From Mesobacterium pallidum (lineage in GTDB: Bacteria > Pseudomonadota > Alphaproteobacteria > Rhodobacterales > Rhodobacteraceae): a stretch of DNA of 64,000 nt. Made by a program: the position numbers and the translations under genes. Position 1 is the first letter of the stretch. Every line of letters starts with the position of its first letter. Below, piece by piece: positions 16,556 through 25,297 of this stretch. The stretch covers positions 124,001 to 188,000 of the forward strand of contig NZ_JAIMID010000003.1 of the NCBI RefSeq assembly GCF_019966535.1, written 5' to 3'. The notes under the pieces are model-generated. The model was not told where the DNA came from. It saw only the letters and a program-made list of their open reading frames with translations, and did not search any database.

Positions 16556-18079
16556 GTGGGCGATCCATTGCTTCGCATCTCGGGCCTGACCAAGGCCTAT
16601 CCGGGCGTTGTCGCCAATGACGACGTGTCCTTCGACATCGGCGAGGCCGAGGTGCATGCGCTTCTGGGCGAGAACGGCGCCGGCAAGTCGACGCTGGTCA
16701 AGATGATCTACGGCCTGGTGAAGCCCGACAAGGGCGGGATGACGCTGCGCGGGGCCCCCTTCACTCCGCCCGAGCCGCGCGCCGCGCGGGCCGCCGGCGT
16801 GGCGATGGTGTTCCAGCACTTCTCGCTCTTCGATGCGCTGAACGTGGCCGAGAACATCGCGCTGGGGATGGAGAACCCGCCCAAGCAGCGCGACCTCGCC
16901 GCCCGCATCCGCGAAGTGAGCGAGACCTACGGCCTGCCGCTCGACCCGATGAAGATCGTGGGCGATCTGTCGGCCGGGGAGCGGCAACGGGTCGAGATCA
17001 TCCGCTGCCTCTTGCAGGACCCCAAGCTCCTGATCATGGACGAGCCGACCAGCGTGCTGACCCCGCAGGAGGTCGAGATCCTGTTCCAGACCCTGCGCAA
17101 ACTGAAGGCCGAGGGGACCTCGATCCTCTACATCTCGCACAAGCTCGAAGAGATCCGCGCGCTCTGCGACACCGCGACGATCCTGCGGCTGGGCAAGAAG
17201 GTCGACACCTGCACGCCGGCCGAGAAGACCGCGCGCGAGCTGGCAACGATGATGGTGGGCGCGAGCTTCGAGACCCCCGCCAAGGCCGCGCGCGAGCTGG
17301 GGCCGGTGGTGCTGGAGGTCGCGGACCTGTCGATGAAGGCGCCGACGGAATTCGGGACCTCGCTGAAGAATGTCTCCTTCCAGGTGAAGGCGGGCGAGGT
17401 GCTGGGCCTGGGCGGTGTCGCCGGCAACGGCCAGGACGAGTTGATCCTGGCGCTTTCGGGCGAGCGCACGGGCGGGACCGGAAAGGTTATGCTCAAGGGC
17501 CGCGACCTCGGCCAGGAAGGCCCGGTGGCGCGCCGCGCGGCCGGGCTGCTGACCGCGCCCGAAGAGCGGCTGGGCCATGCCGCCGCGCCCGACATGAGCC
17601 TGACGGAAAACGCCTTTCTGACCGCCAAGACCCGTAAGGGGATGGTGAAAAACGGCTTTCTCGACTGGGGCAAGGCGCGGGGCTTTGCCGAGGAGGTCAT
17701 CAAGGCCTTCGACGTGCGCACGCCGGGCACGGAGAACGCGGCACGCTCGCTGTCGGGCGGCAACCTGCAGAAATTCGTCATCGGCCGCGAGGTGCTGCAA
17801 GGCCCCGAGGTGCTGGTGGTCAACCAGCCGACCTGGGGCGTCGATGCCGCCGCCGCCGCCGCGATCCGGCAGGCGCTGCTGGACCTTGCCGCCGGCGGCG
17901 CGGCCATCGTGGTGATCAGCCAGGACCTGGACGAGCTGATGGAGGTCTCGGACCGCTTCGGCGCGCTGAACGAGGGCCGGCTGAGCGAGATCCGGCCCGT
18001 GGATGGCCTGACGGTCGAGCAGATCGGCCTGATGATGGGCGGCGCCCATGACATGGAGGTGGCGCATGTCGATGGCTGA
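16556..18079 (+). CDS. Nucleoside ABC transporter, double ATPase
   Basis: A 507-residue protein with two fused ABC ATPase domains, the arrangement of BMP-type nucleoside importers (NupA/YufO, RbsA-like). Domain 1 (1-240): Walker A GENGAGKST, signature LSAGERQRVE, Walker B LLIMDEPTS. Domain 2 (255-505): degenerate Walker A GGVAGNGQDE but a good LSGGNLQKFV signature, as normal for the family. Cytoplasmic face of the inner membrane; powers uptake of (deoxy)nucleosides or purine bases with the two permeases and the binding protein downstream. The start is GTG, with CAGGGGG 7 nt upstream; no ATG gives the complete first strand. The composite repeat separates it from the first permease. Confidence 0.93.
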   Translation: MGDPLLRISGLTKAYPGVVANDDVSFDIGEAEVHALLGENGAGKSTLVKMIYGLVKPDKGGMTLRGAPFTPPEPRAARAAGVAMVFQHFSLFDALNVAENIALGMENPPKQRDLAARIREVSETYGLPLDPMKIVGDLSAGERQRVEIIRCLLQDPKLLIMDEPTSVLTPQEVEILFQTLRKLKAEGTSILYISHKLEEIRALCDTATILRLGKKVDTCTPAEKTARELATMMVGASFETPAKAARELGPVVLEVADLSMKAPTEFGTSLKNVSFQVKAGEVLGLGGVAGNGQDELILALSGERTGGTGKVMLKGRDLGQEGPVARRAAGLLTAPEERLGHAAAPDMSLTENAFLTAKTRKGMVKNGFLDWGKARGFAEEVIKAFDVRTPGTENAARSLSGGNLQKFVIGREVLQGPEVLVVNQPTWGVDAAAAAAIRQALLDLAAGGAAIVVISQDLDELMEVSDRFGALNEGRLSEIRPVDGLTVEQIGLMMGGAHDMEVAHVDG

Positions 18080-18080
18080 G

Positions 18081-18267
18081 CTGGGGGGCGCTGCCCCCGT
18101 CCGCCAAGGCGGACTCCCCCGGAGTATTTTCGGAATAATGAAAGGGGAATGGGCGCCCCTGCTTTCATTATTCCCCAAGTACTCCCGCCGGAGGCGTCCG
18201 AGTTTGGGGTCGGGGCGAGGGGCCAGCTCCTCGCTCACCCCGGCATATTTCTGGAAAGATGAAGGGG
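18081..18267. repeat. Composite palindromic repeat, copy B, inside the nucleoside ABC operon
   Basis: Ordered modules: GGGGGCG-CTG-CCCCC hairpin, GTCCGCC-AA-GGCGGAC hairpin (18099-18114), then the core GGAGTATTTTCGGAATAATG (18121-18140) facing an inverted copy ending AAGTACTCC (18163-18186) with 21 of 24 positions matching, then a GAGG/CCTC G-C hairpin near 18215-18235, and a second core CCGGCATATTTCTGGAAAGATGAAGG ending at 18266. The same order recurs at 32961-33148. It fills the 195-nt space between the ATPase and the permease. Confidence 0.85.
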
Positions 18268-18274
18268 ATCAGGC

Positions 18275-19360
18275 ATGATCCGGCTTGAGAAGCGGCCGCA
18301 GCCGTCGCAGTTGTGGACCTACCTGACGCCGGTGCTGGCGGTGGTCGTGACCATGGTGCTGGGCGGGGTGCTCTTTGCCTTCATGGGCAAGGCGCCGCTC
18401 GAGGCAATCCGCACGATCTTCTGGGATCCGATCTTTGGCGAGTTCGCCTTCTACTACCGGCCCGAGCTGCTCAAGAAGGCGGCGCCGCTGATCCTGATCG
18501 CCATCGGGCTCAGTTTCGGGTTCCGGGCGGGGATCTGGAACATCGGGGCCGAGGGGCAGTACATCATCGGCGCGATCTGCGGGGCGGGGGTCGCGCTGGC
18601 GTTCTACCCGACCGAGGCGCGCTGGCTGATCTTTCCGCTGATGATCGTCGCGGGCATCCTGGGCGGCCTCATCTGGGCGCTGATCCCGGCGCTGCTGAAG
18701 GTCTATTTCAGGACCAACGAGATCCTTGTCTCGCTCATGCTGGTCTACGTGGCCGAGGTGCTGATCAAGGCCTTCTCGGTCGGTTTGATGCGCAACCCCG
18801 AGGGCATGGGCTTTCCGGGCAGCCGCAACCTGCGGCAATATCCGGCGGCGGCGAACCTCGAGCTGATCGCCAATACCGGCATCCACTGGGGCGTCATCAC
18901 CGCCGTCTTTGCCGTGATCGTCGCGCAGGTGTTCTTTGCGCGGCACCAGTTCGGGTTCAACGTGCGGCTGGCCGGGCAAAGCCCGCGGGCCGCGACCTTT
19001 GCCGGGGTCGATCCGAGCCGGCTGGTCATCATCTGCATGTGCATCTCGGGCGGGCTGGCGGGGCTTGCCGGCCTTTACGAGGTGGCGGGGCCGTCGGGGC
19101 AGATCCTGGGCTCATTTCCCGCCTACTATGGCTTTACCGCGATCATCGTCGCCTTCCTGGGCCGGCTGAACCCGATCGGCATCCTGCTGGCCGGGCTGCT
19201 GCTGGCGCTCACGTACATCGGCGGCGATGCGGCGTCGTCCTCGATGAACCTGCCGGCCGCGGCGATCCAGGTGTTCCAGGGGATGCTGCTGTTCTCGCTG
19301 CTCTCGCTTGACGTGCTGACCAATTACCGCATCCGGCTGAAGAAAGCGCAGGTGGCCTGA
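18275..19360 (+). CDS. Nucleoside ABC transporter permease 1
   Basis: A 361-residue inner-membrane permease of the BPD_transp_2 family (YufP/NupB-like) with about 9-10 hydrophobic helices; the first is at residues 13-38. Conserved features include FRAGIWNIGAEGQY (near 80-93), the family loop that contacts the ATPase, and NEILVSLMLVYVAE. Forms a heterodimeric channel with the next gene, which begins 1 nt after its stop. The ATG is preceded by AAGGGGATCAGGC, whose AAGGGG lies at the end of the upstream repeat, so the repeat supplies the ribosome-binding site. Confidence 0.92.
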   Translation: MIRLEKRPQPSQLWTYLTPVLAVVVTMVLGGVLFAFMGKAPLEAIRTIFWDPIFGEFAFYYRPELLKKAAPLILIAIGLSFGFRAGIWNIGAEGQYIIGAICGAGVALAFYPTEARWLIFPLMIVAGILGGLIWALIPALLKVYFRTNEILVSLMLVYVAEVLIKAFSVGLMRNPEGMGFPGSRNLRQYPAAANLELIANTGIHWGVITAVFAVIVAQVFFARHQFGFNVRLAGQSPRAATFAGVDPSRLVIICMCISGGLAGLAGLYEVAGPSGQILGSFPAYYGFTAIIVAFLGRLNPIGILLAGLLLALTYIGGDAASSSMNLPAAAIQVFQGMLLFSLLSLDVLTNYRIRLKKAQVA

Positions 19361-19361
19361 C

Positions 19362-20267
19362 ATGGATATCAACCCGATCCTCCTGCTGGCCGCGATCATG
19401 GTCGCCTCGACCCCGATCCTGCTGGCCGCCATCGGAGAGCTGGTGGTCGAGCGCGCCGGCGTGCTGAACCTCGGCGTCGAGGGGATGATGATCACCGGCG
19501 CCGTCTGCGGCTTCATCGTCGCGCATTCCACCGGCTCGGCCACCGTGGGGTTCATCGGCGCGGCCGTGGGCGGGGCGCTGGTGTCGACGCTGTTCGCGGT
19601 CATGGTGATCTTCCTCATGACCAACCAGGTGGCGACGGGGCTGGCGCTGACGCTGTTCGGCGTGGGCCTCGCGGCCCTCATGGGGCAATCCTATGTCGCC
19701 GAAGGGCAGATCATCGTGCCCAAGGCGCCCATTCCCGGCCTCAGCGAGATCCCGGTGCTGGGGCCGATCCTGTTCCGCCACGACCTCGTGGTCTACCTGA
19801 GCGTCGCGCTCGTCGTGCTGGTCTGGCTGTTCCTGACCCGCAGCCGCGCCGGGCTGATCCTGCGCGCCATCGGAGAGAATGCCGAGGCCGCCCATGCCCT
19901 GGGCCATCCGGTGCGGCTGGTGCGCTTTCTGGCCGTCATGTTCGGCGGCGCCTGCGCGGGTCTTGGCGGCGCCTACGTCAGCCTTGTCCGCGTGCCGCAA
20001 TGGATCGACAACATCACCGCGGGCGCCGGCTGGATCGCGCTGGCCATCGTCGTCTTCGCCTCGTGGCGGCCCGGGCGGCTGATCATCGGCGCCTATCTTT
20101 TCGGCGGAGTCACGGCGCTTCAGCTTAACATTCAGGCGACGGGGCTTGCCATCCCGGTCGAATACCTGTCCATGTCTCCGTATATTGCCACGATCATCGT
20201 GCTGGTCGCCTTGTCGGCGGGACGCGCACCCGGGTCGCTTGGCAAACCGTTCCACGCCTCGAGTTGA
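19362..20267 (+). CDS. Nucleoside ABC transporter permease 2
   Basis: A 301-residue BPD_transp_2 permease (YufQ/NupC-like), about 8-9 hydrophobic segments. It contains the family motif GELVVERAGVLNLGVEGMM (residues 23-41), the counterpart of the coupling region in the first permease, and GENAEAAHALGHPV near 168-181. Second half of the membrane channel. Tightly linked: the stop of permease 1 and this ATG are separated by a single base. The binding-protein gene follows 52 nt later. Confidence 0.93.
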   Translation: MDINPILLLAAIMVASTPILLAAIGELVVERAGVLNLGVEGMMITGAVCGFIVAHSTGSATVGFIGAAVGGALVSTLFAVMVIFLMTNQVATGLALTLFGVGLAALMGQSYVAEGQIIVPKAPIPGLSEIPVLGPILFRHDLVVYLSVALVVLVWLFLTRSRAGLILRAIGENAEAAHALGHPVRLVRFLAVMFGGACAGLGGAYVSLVRVPQWIDNITAGAGWIALAIVVFASWRPGRLIIGAYLFGGVTALQLNIQATGLAIPVEYLSMSPYIATIIVLVALSAGRAPGSLGKPFHASS

Positions 20268-20319
20268 GAGGCGTCAACCGCACCGGAGATCCACTCCGGG
20301 ATCAATCAGGGAGAGATCC

Positions 20320-21402
20320 ATGAAACGCAGAACCCTCCTGGCCACCGGCGCTGCCGCCGCGGCCGCTGCCGCCTTCGGCCTGCCGGCCCGGGCACAGGAC
20401 AAGACCAAGGTCGGCTTCATCTACGTCGGTCCGATCAACGACGGCGGCTGGACCCAGCACCACCACCATTCGGCCATGGAGATGGTCGAGCATTTCGGTG
20501 ACGCGGTCGAGTTCGTCTACCAGGAATCGGTCCCCGAGGGCCCGGATGCCGAGCGTGCCATCACCCAGATGGCCCTGGGCGGCGCCGACATCATCTTCAC
20601 CACGTCCTTCGGCTACATGGACCCGACGATCAACGTCGCCTCCAAGTTCCCGAACGTGAAGTTCGAACATGCCACCGGCTACAAGACCGCCGACAACGTC
20701 AGCGTCTACTCGGCCCGCTTCTACGAAGGCCGCGCGGTGCAGGGCACCCTGGCCGGCCACATGACCAAGACCAACACCATCGGCTACATCGCCTCGGTGC
20801 CGATTCCGGAAGTCGTGCGCGGCATCAACTCGGCCTACCTGCACGCCAAGAAGGTCAACCCGGATGTCGAGTTCAAGATCATCTGGATCTTTGAATGGCT
20901 GAACCCGGCGAAAGAGGCCGACGCCGCCAAGGCGCTGATCGAACAGGGCTGCGACGTGATCCTGCAGCACACCGATTCGACCGCGCCCCATGCGGCCGCG
21001 AAAGAGGCGGGCAACGTCTACACCTTCGGCCAGGCCGCCGACATGGCGGAATATGCGCCGATGCCGCGCATCTCGTCGATCATCGACGAATGGGCGCCCT
21101 ATTACATCGACCGCGTGCAGGCCGTCATGGATGGCACCTGGACGACGACCAACACCTGGGACGGGATCGGCGCCGGCATGGTCGGCATCGGCGAGATCTC
21201 GGACGTGGTCCCGGCCGAGGTTAAGGCCGAGGCCGAGGCCCTGCGCGACGCGATCGCGGCGGGCGAGTATCACCCCTTCACCGGCCCGATCAACAAGCAG
21301 GACGGCACGCCCTGGCTGGCCGAAGGCGAAGTGGCCGACGACGGCACGCTGGCCGGCATGAACTTCTACATCGAGGGCGTGTCGGGCGACATCCCGTCCT
21401 GA
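20320..21402 (+). CDS. BMP family nucleoside-binding protein
   Basis: A 360-residue periplasmic solute-binding protein of the Bmp/PnrA (basic membrane protein) family. The N-terminus MKRRTLLATGAAAAAAAAFG carries a twin-arginine-like RRTLL motif and a signal peptide ending near ARA-QDK; no lipobox Cys, so soluble rather than lipid-anchored. The mature part begins KVGFIYVGPINDGGWTQHH, where the conserved aromatic and Asp/Asn residues stack against the nucleobase in this family. AGGGAGAG 6 nt before ATG sets the start (a longer frame opens at 20146 inside the permease gene). Placed last in the operon and closed by a strong terminator. Confidence 0.93.
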   Translation: MKRRTLLATGAAAAAAAAFGLPARAQDKTKVGFIYVGPINDGGWTQHHHHSAMEMVEHFGDAVEFVYQESVPEGPDAERAITQMALGGADIIFTTSFGYMDPTINVASKFPNVKFEHATGYKTADNVSVYSARFYEGRAVQGTLAGHMTKTNTIGYIASVPIPEVVRGINSAYLHAKKVNPDVEFKIIWIFEWLNPAKEADAAKALIEQGCDVILQHTDSTAPHAAAKEAGNVYTFGQAADMAEYAPMPRISSIIDEWAPYYIDRVQAVMDGTWTTTNTWDGIGAGMVGIGEISDVVPAEVKAEAEALRDAIAAGEYHPFTGPINKQDGTPWLAEGEVADDGTLAGMNFYIEGVSGDIPS

Positions 21403-21421
21403 TCCCTTTCGCAACCGTTGG

Positions 21422-21454
21422 AAAAGCCCCGGCCCGCGCGGCCGGGGCTTTTTC
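21422..21454 (+). terminator. Intrinsic terminator of the nucleoside ABC operon
   Basis: AAAAGCCCCGGCC (21422-21434) and GGCCGGGGCTTTT (21440-21452) form a perfect 13-bp stem with loop CGCGC, followed by more T. It should terminate the operon, and its A-tract means it could also work on the minus strand. Confidence 0.93.
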
Positions 21455-21504
21455 GTTTGCGGGTCTTGCGCCGGGTGCTATCCCCTTGGCGCAGGGGGAC
21501 CCGC

Positions 21505-22122
21505 ATGACATCCGAGACGATCCTGCTAGTGTTCGACATCCTCGGCACCTTCGCCTTCGGGCTGTCGGGGGCGCTGGTGGCGATCCGGCGGCAGCTCGAC
21601 CTCTTCGGCATCCTCGTGCTGGCCGCCGCAACGGGCGTGGCGGGTGGCATCACCCGCGACCTGCTGATCGGCGCCACGCCCCCCGCCGCGCTGCGCGACC
21701 TCTGGCCGCTGGCGCTGGCCGCCGGGTCAGGGCTGGTGGCGGTCTTCACCTGGGCGCAGCTGGAGCGGGTCTCGCGCCCGGTCATGCTGCTGGATGCGCT
21801 GGGGTTGGGCACCTTTGCCGTGGCGGGCACGCAGACCGCGCTTGACGCCGGGCTGCACGCCCCGGGCGCGGTGCTGCTGGGCATGATCTCGGCCGTCGGC
21901 GGTGGCGTCTTGCGCGACATGATGTCGGCCGAGGTGCCCCGCGTGCTGCGCGAGGACATCTACGCCCTCGCCGCCCTCGCCGGGGCCATCGTCTACGTGG
22001 GCGCCCTGTCGCTGGGCCTGCCCGAAGGCGCAGCGGCCGCCGGGGCGGTTGCGCTGGCCGTCGTGCTGCGCATCGCCTCGGTCCGCTATGGCTGGACCCT
22101 GCCCCGCGCGCCGGGGTCGTGA
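21505..22122 (+). CDS. Trimeric intracellular cation (TRIC)-like channel, UPF0126
   Basis: A 205-residue membrane protein with about seven hydrophobic helices and an internal duplication: FDILGTFAFGLSGALVAIRR and GGITRDLLIG in the first half, LDALGLGTFAVAGTQTALD and GGGVLRDMMS in the second. This is the bacterial TRIC/YicG (UPF0126) pattern; characterised prokaryotic TRICs are K+ channels, while some relatives were linked to glycine uptake. Inner membrane. The start follows a GCAGGGGGA site; a longer in-frame start lies inside the terminator and was discarded. It stands alone, after the terminator. Confidence 0.88.
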   Translation: MTSETILLVFDILGTFAFGLSGALVAIRRQLDLFGILVLAAATGVAGGITRDLLIGATPPAALRDLWPLALAAGSGLVAVFTWAQLERVSRPVMLLDALGLGTFAVAGTQTALDAGLHAPGAVLLGMISAVGGGVLRDMMSAEVPRVLREDIYALAALAGAIVYVGALSLGLPEGAAAAGAVALAVVLRIASVRYGWTLPRAPGS

Positions 22123-22215
22123 GGCCGGTCGCACGGGAGGGCGATCCAGCCGGATTGATCGACTCTGCAACCTGTGCAACCCTTGAGCATTGCCTCAGCC
22201 CGGGCCCGTTTGAAC

Positions 22216-23523
22216 ATGCGCCATTTCCGGACCCTATTACGGTTTGCCCTCCTGGGCTTGCTGGTCGGCCTGTCGCTGGCCTCACCGATACGCGCGCAGG
22301 ACCGGGTCGCGCTGGTGATCGGCAATTCCGACTATACCCATGCGCCCTACCTGCCCAATGCTGTCCGCGATGCCCGCGACGTCGCCCGCGCCCTGCGCAG
22401 CATCGGGTTCGCGGTACATGACGGCTACGACCTGACCCGGACCGACACGCTGCGACTGATCGACGAGGTGACGCGCGGGCTGCGGTCGGACCAGGTCGCG
22501 CTGTTCTATTTCTCGGGCCACGGTATCCAGATCGGCGGCGAGAACTTCGTCATCCCGGTCGATGCCAGAGGCGAGGAGGCGGCCGAGCTCAAGACCGCCT
22601 CGGTCAACCTGCAATCGCTGCTGCGGGAAATGGAGCTGCGGGCCGACCGCAACATCATCATCCTCGATGCCTGCCGCAACAACCCGTTCGAGGCGCGGAT
22701 GACCGGCCGGTCGCTGGGTAGCGTGTCGCGCGGGCTGGCGCGGCTGGATGCGGGCGTCGATAGCTACATCGCCTTTTCCACCCAGCCCGGCAATGTCGCG
22801 CTGGATGGCGAGGGGGCCAACAGCCCGTTCACGGCGGCCTTGCTTCGGCACCTGCCCGACGCCGGCGCGGACCTACACGGGCTGATGCGTGCCGTGCGGG
22901 CGGACGTGGTGCGTGAGACCGACGGCGCGCAGATCCACTGGGAAAATTCATCGCTCATCGACCAGATCTACCTGGGCGCACCCGGCGGGCGGCGCCCGGC
23001 CGCGACCGGCGGCGGACAGGCGACCGTCGCCGCCGTCGCGCCGCAACCGGTTCCGCAGGTGACGACGCCGGGCTTCACCCATGTCGTGTCGGGCCTCGAC
23101 CCCCATGGCGACGGCTTTCTCGCGTTGCGCGACGGCACCACCTCGGGCGCGCGGCGGCTGGCCAAGATGGTCGAGGGCACGCGATTGACCACCTACGACC
23201 AGCGCGGCCCGTGGCTGTATGTCCGGACCGAAACCGGGCTGATGGGCTGGGCGCATTCCAACTGGATCCGCGCCCTGCCCCAGGCCGCGCCGCCGCAGCC
23301 CGTTCGGCCGGTACAGGGCACCAGCTGCGACGCACTCTGGTACGAGCGCAACGCCTACTTCGCCCGGCACGGCTATTGTTTCACCAGCGCCCGGGGAAAG
23401 GCGGCATTTCCCAATGCCGGCTGCAACCCGGCGCTGGCCGCGGCCGACGTACCGCTCAGCACGGCCGAGCGCGCCGCGCTCGACCGTATACGCGCGCGCG
23501 AGGCGCAGATGGGCTGCAACTGA
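22216..23523 (+). CDS. Secreted caspase-fold (peptidase C14) protein with SH3 and YARHG domains
   Basis: A 435-residue exported protein. A signal peptide (about 1-27) precedes a caspase/metacaspase-type p20 domain (28-250) with the catalytic pair His102 in YFSGHGIQ and Cys153 in ILDACRNNPF. A Pro/Ala linker leads to a bacterial SH3-like domain (about 290-350: GPWLYVRTETGLMGWAHSNW) and a C-terminal YARHG-type motif (YFARHGYCFTSARG). Periplasmic cysteine peptidase or adaptor; substrate unknown. Related EGF-like/SH3-caspases are common in alphaproteobacteria, but their roles are little known. Start chosen to give the signal peptide (alternative ATG 22174). Monocistronic by appearance. Confidence 0.9.
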   Translation: MRHFRTLLRFALLGLLVGLSLASPIRAQDRVALVIGNSDYTHAPYLPNAVRDARDVARALRSIGFAVHDGYDLTRTDTLRLIDEVTRGLRSDQVALFYFSGHGIQIGGENFVIPVDARGEEAAELKTASVNLQSLLREMELRADRNIIILDACRNNPFEARMTGRSLGSVSRGLARLDAGVDSYIAFSTQPGNVALDGEGANSPFTAALLRHLPDAGADLHGLMRAVRADVVRETDGAQIHWENSSLIDQIYLGAPGGRRPAATGGGQATVAAVAPQPVPQVTTPGFTHVVSGLDPHGDGFLALRDGTTSGARRLAKMVEGTRLTTYDQRGPWLYVRTETGLMGWAHSNWIRALPQAAPPQPVRPVQGTSCDALWYERNAYFARHGYCFTSARGKAAFPNAGCNPALAAADVPLSTAERAALDRIRAREAQMGCN

Positions 23524-23565
23524 GACGCCGCACCCCGGCCATGGACCGGGGCAAGACGCAGAAGC

Positions 23566-23976
23566 TCAGTCCAGCTGCACCACCGCCTCGACCTCGAACA
23601 GGATCGGCTCAAGCGCCAGCGCAGCGACGCCGACCAGGGTCTGCGCGGGCGGCTCGGCGCCGAAGTGGCGGGCGGTCACCTCGCTCAGCACGCCCAGCTT
23701 GGCCATGTCGTGATCGACCACGAAAAGGGTCAGCTTGGCCACCTGTTCGGGCCGCGCGCCCAGCGCGTCGATCACCGCGAGAAGGTTCTCGTAGGCCTGC
23801 GCGACCTGCGTGGCGAAGTCGGGCGAGAGGCCGCCGGTGCGGTCGAACCCGACTTGGCCCGAGAGATGCGCCACCCGGCCCGAGGTGATTGCGGCGGTGC
23901 TGTAACCGTTCTGGCGGGTGTCGGGCAGGTGGGCGGGGTTGACGATCTCGGGGCGGGTGCGGGTCAGGGTGGTCAT
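23566..23976 (-). CDS. RidA/YjgF family protein
   Basis: A 136-residue RidA-superfamily protein: YSTAAITSGRVAHLSGQVG at residues 25-43, then QVAQAYENLLAVIDALGARPEQVAKLTLFV. The family forms trimers; archetypal RidA hydrolyses reactive 2-aminoacrylate/enamine intermediates and needs an Arg near the end (usually ...R-x-E-I/EIEAVA). Here the end reads ALEPILFEVEAVVQLD with no Arg immediately before the EVEAVV stretch, so this is probably one of the Rid subfamilies (Rid4-7) without proven deaminase activity. Divergent from the WYL regulator with a 23-bp palindrome between them. Confidence 0.85.
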   Translation of the reverse strand: MTTLTRTRPEIVNPAHLPDTRQNGYSTAAITSGRVAHLSGQVGFDRTGGLSPDFATQVAQAYENLLAVIDALGARPEQVAKLTLFVVDHDMAKLGVLSEVTARHFGAEPPAQTLVGVAALALEPILFEVEAVVQLD

Positions 23977-24022
23977 CGGTCAGGTCCTTTCTGGGTGTTG
24001 CCTGATCCCTGACTAGACGCTA

Positions 24023-24045
24023 TTGGTGCCAAAATTTGTCACCAA
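24023..24045. promoter_or_regulatory. 23-bp operator palindrome between ridA-like and WYL regulator genes
   Basis: TTGGTGCCAAA-A-TTTGTCACCAA: 11-bp arms with one mismatch around a central A. It lies 20 nt before the regulator start and 47 nt before the divergent RidA-like start, so a dimer bound here could control both genes. AT-rich relative to its surroundings. Confidence 0.7.
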
Positions 24046-24064
24046 AAATCGCCAGGGTGCAACC

Positions 24065-24784
24065 ATGACCCCACGCCTGCGCCAGGACGCCATCGTCCGC
24101 ACCCTTCGCCGAACCGGCACCTCGACCGTCGATGCGCTGGCCGCCGAGGTCGGCGCCTCGCGCCGCACCGTGCTGCGCGACATCTGCGCGCTGCGCGACG
24201 AGGGCTTCGTGATCCATTCCGAGACCGGGCGCGGCGGCGGGCTGCAGCTGGATCCGCAGTCGGTACAGCGCGCGGCGCGGCTGTCGGTGGCCGAGGTCTT
24301 TGCCCTGCTGATCAGCGTCGCCGCCATGCGCGCGGCCGGGGGGCTGCCGTTTTCGGGCCTCGCCGATGCGGGGCTGGCCAAGATCGAACGCTCCCTGCCC
24401 GGCGACAAGCTGCGCGACCTGCGCCGGATGCTCGACTGTCTCTACGTCGGCACGCTGTCGCCGCTGCAGGACCTGTCGGACCTCGGGGCGATGGACCCCG
24501 CGCTTCTGCCGGCGTTCGAGCCGGCCTTCCTCGAATGTCGCCCGCTGCGGTTCCGCTACCGCGACGCCAAGGGCAACGAGACGCTGCGCGAGGTGGAACC
24601 GCAGGCGATGCTGATCCTGCCGCCGCTGTGGTACCTCGTGTCCTGGGACCCGGCGCGGGGCGATTTCCGCCACTTCCGCATGGACCGCATCAGCGCGCCC
24701 GAGGTGACGGACGGCCCGACCTTCCGCCGGCGCCGCGTCCGGTTCGAGGACGACGTCTGCCCCTATGCTGACCTGCCGCGCTAG
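24065..24784 (+). CDS. YafY-type transcriptional regulator (HTH + WYL)
   Basis: A 239-residue DeoR/YafY-like regulator. An N-terminal winged helix (residues 3-55: AVDAL...GASRRTVLRDICALRDEGF) is followed by a linker helix region and a C-terminal WYL ligand-sensing domain with LPPLWYLVSWDPARGDFRHF near residue 190. WYL proteins bind nucleotides, ssDNA or small metabolites. The start MTPRLRQ was preferred to an upstream in-frame ATG that lies inside the palindrome. Divergent arrangement and the palindrome suggest autoregulation and control of the RidA-like gene. DNA binding is expected from the family; the target is inferred. Confidence 0.88.
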   Translation: MTPRLRQDAIVRTLRRTGTSTVDALAAEVGASRRTVLRDICALRDEGFVIHSETGRGGGLQLDPQSVQRAARLSVAEVFALLISVAAMRAAGGLPFSGLADAGLAKIERSLPGDKLRDLRRMLDCLYVGTLSPLQDLSDLGAMDPALLPAFEPAFLECRPLRFRYRDAKGNETLREVEPQAMLILPPLWYLVSWDPARGDFRHFRMDRISAPEVTDGPTFRRRRVRFEDDVCPYADLPR

Positions 24785-24793
24785 GCGCGTCGG

Positions 24794-25297
24794 TCAGAAC
24801 TCGGCGACAACGCCGTGCTCTTGCGGGTCGGGGCGCTCCATCCCGCTCAGGCGCGTGTCCAGGCGGGCGCGGCGGGCCAGCGCCTCGATATCCTCGATGT
24901 CGCGCAATGCCTCGAGCCGGGCGGCCGGCGGGATGTCGCGGATCGAGATCATGTCGATCAGCAGACCGCCCCCGGCGACCACCGGCAGGTGTCGAAAATT
25001 GCCCGCAAGCATGGTGCAAAGCGCGTCCGTCAGATGCGCCTCGGGCTCGATCACCACCGGGTCCGGGCGCATCACGTCCCGCACCCGGATCGACGGATTG
25101 AACAGCCGTTCGGCCAGCACCTCGCGGATCAGGTCCCGTTCGGTCAGCAGGCCGACGCAGGTGCCGCGCCGCACCACCGGCAGCGCGCCGATATCGTGGT
25201 CGCGCAGCAGCCGGCACGCTTCGTCCAACGGGGCATCGGGATGGACGGTGTAAAGCGGCTGGCCGTCGCGGATGGTCGCGCAGGAATTATAGGGCAT
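24794..25297 (-). CDS. CBS-domain protein
   Basis: A 167-residue protein with two CBS motifs (about 5-60 and 70-125), the first with HDIGALPVVRRGTCVGLLTERDLI, the second with GNFRHLPVVAGGGLLIDMIS. A Bateman pair of this size usually binds adenosine nucleotides and acts as a stand-alone sensor or regulator. Cytoplasmic. The start MPYNSCATIRDG follows GGGAGACACC. A very long overlapping frame continues upstream for hundreds of codons but has no family content there. Convergent with the WYL regulator (9 nt gap) and divergent from the VOC gene. Confidence 0.85.
   Translation of the reverse strand: MPYNSCATIRDGQPLYTVHPDAPLDEACRLLRDHDIGALPVVRRGTCVGLLTERDLIREVLAERLFNPSIRVRDVMRPDPVVIEPEAHLTDALCTMLAGNFRHLPVVAGGGLLIDMISIRDIPPAARLEALRDIEDIEALARRARLDTRLSGMERPDPQEHGVVAEF

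Noticed and set aside
18060..18270. Open frame across copy B of the composite repeat (18048-18278 region)
   Set aside because: It is only open by chance through hairpins and repeats, has no family content, and has no ribosome site.
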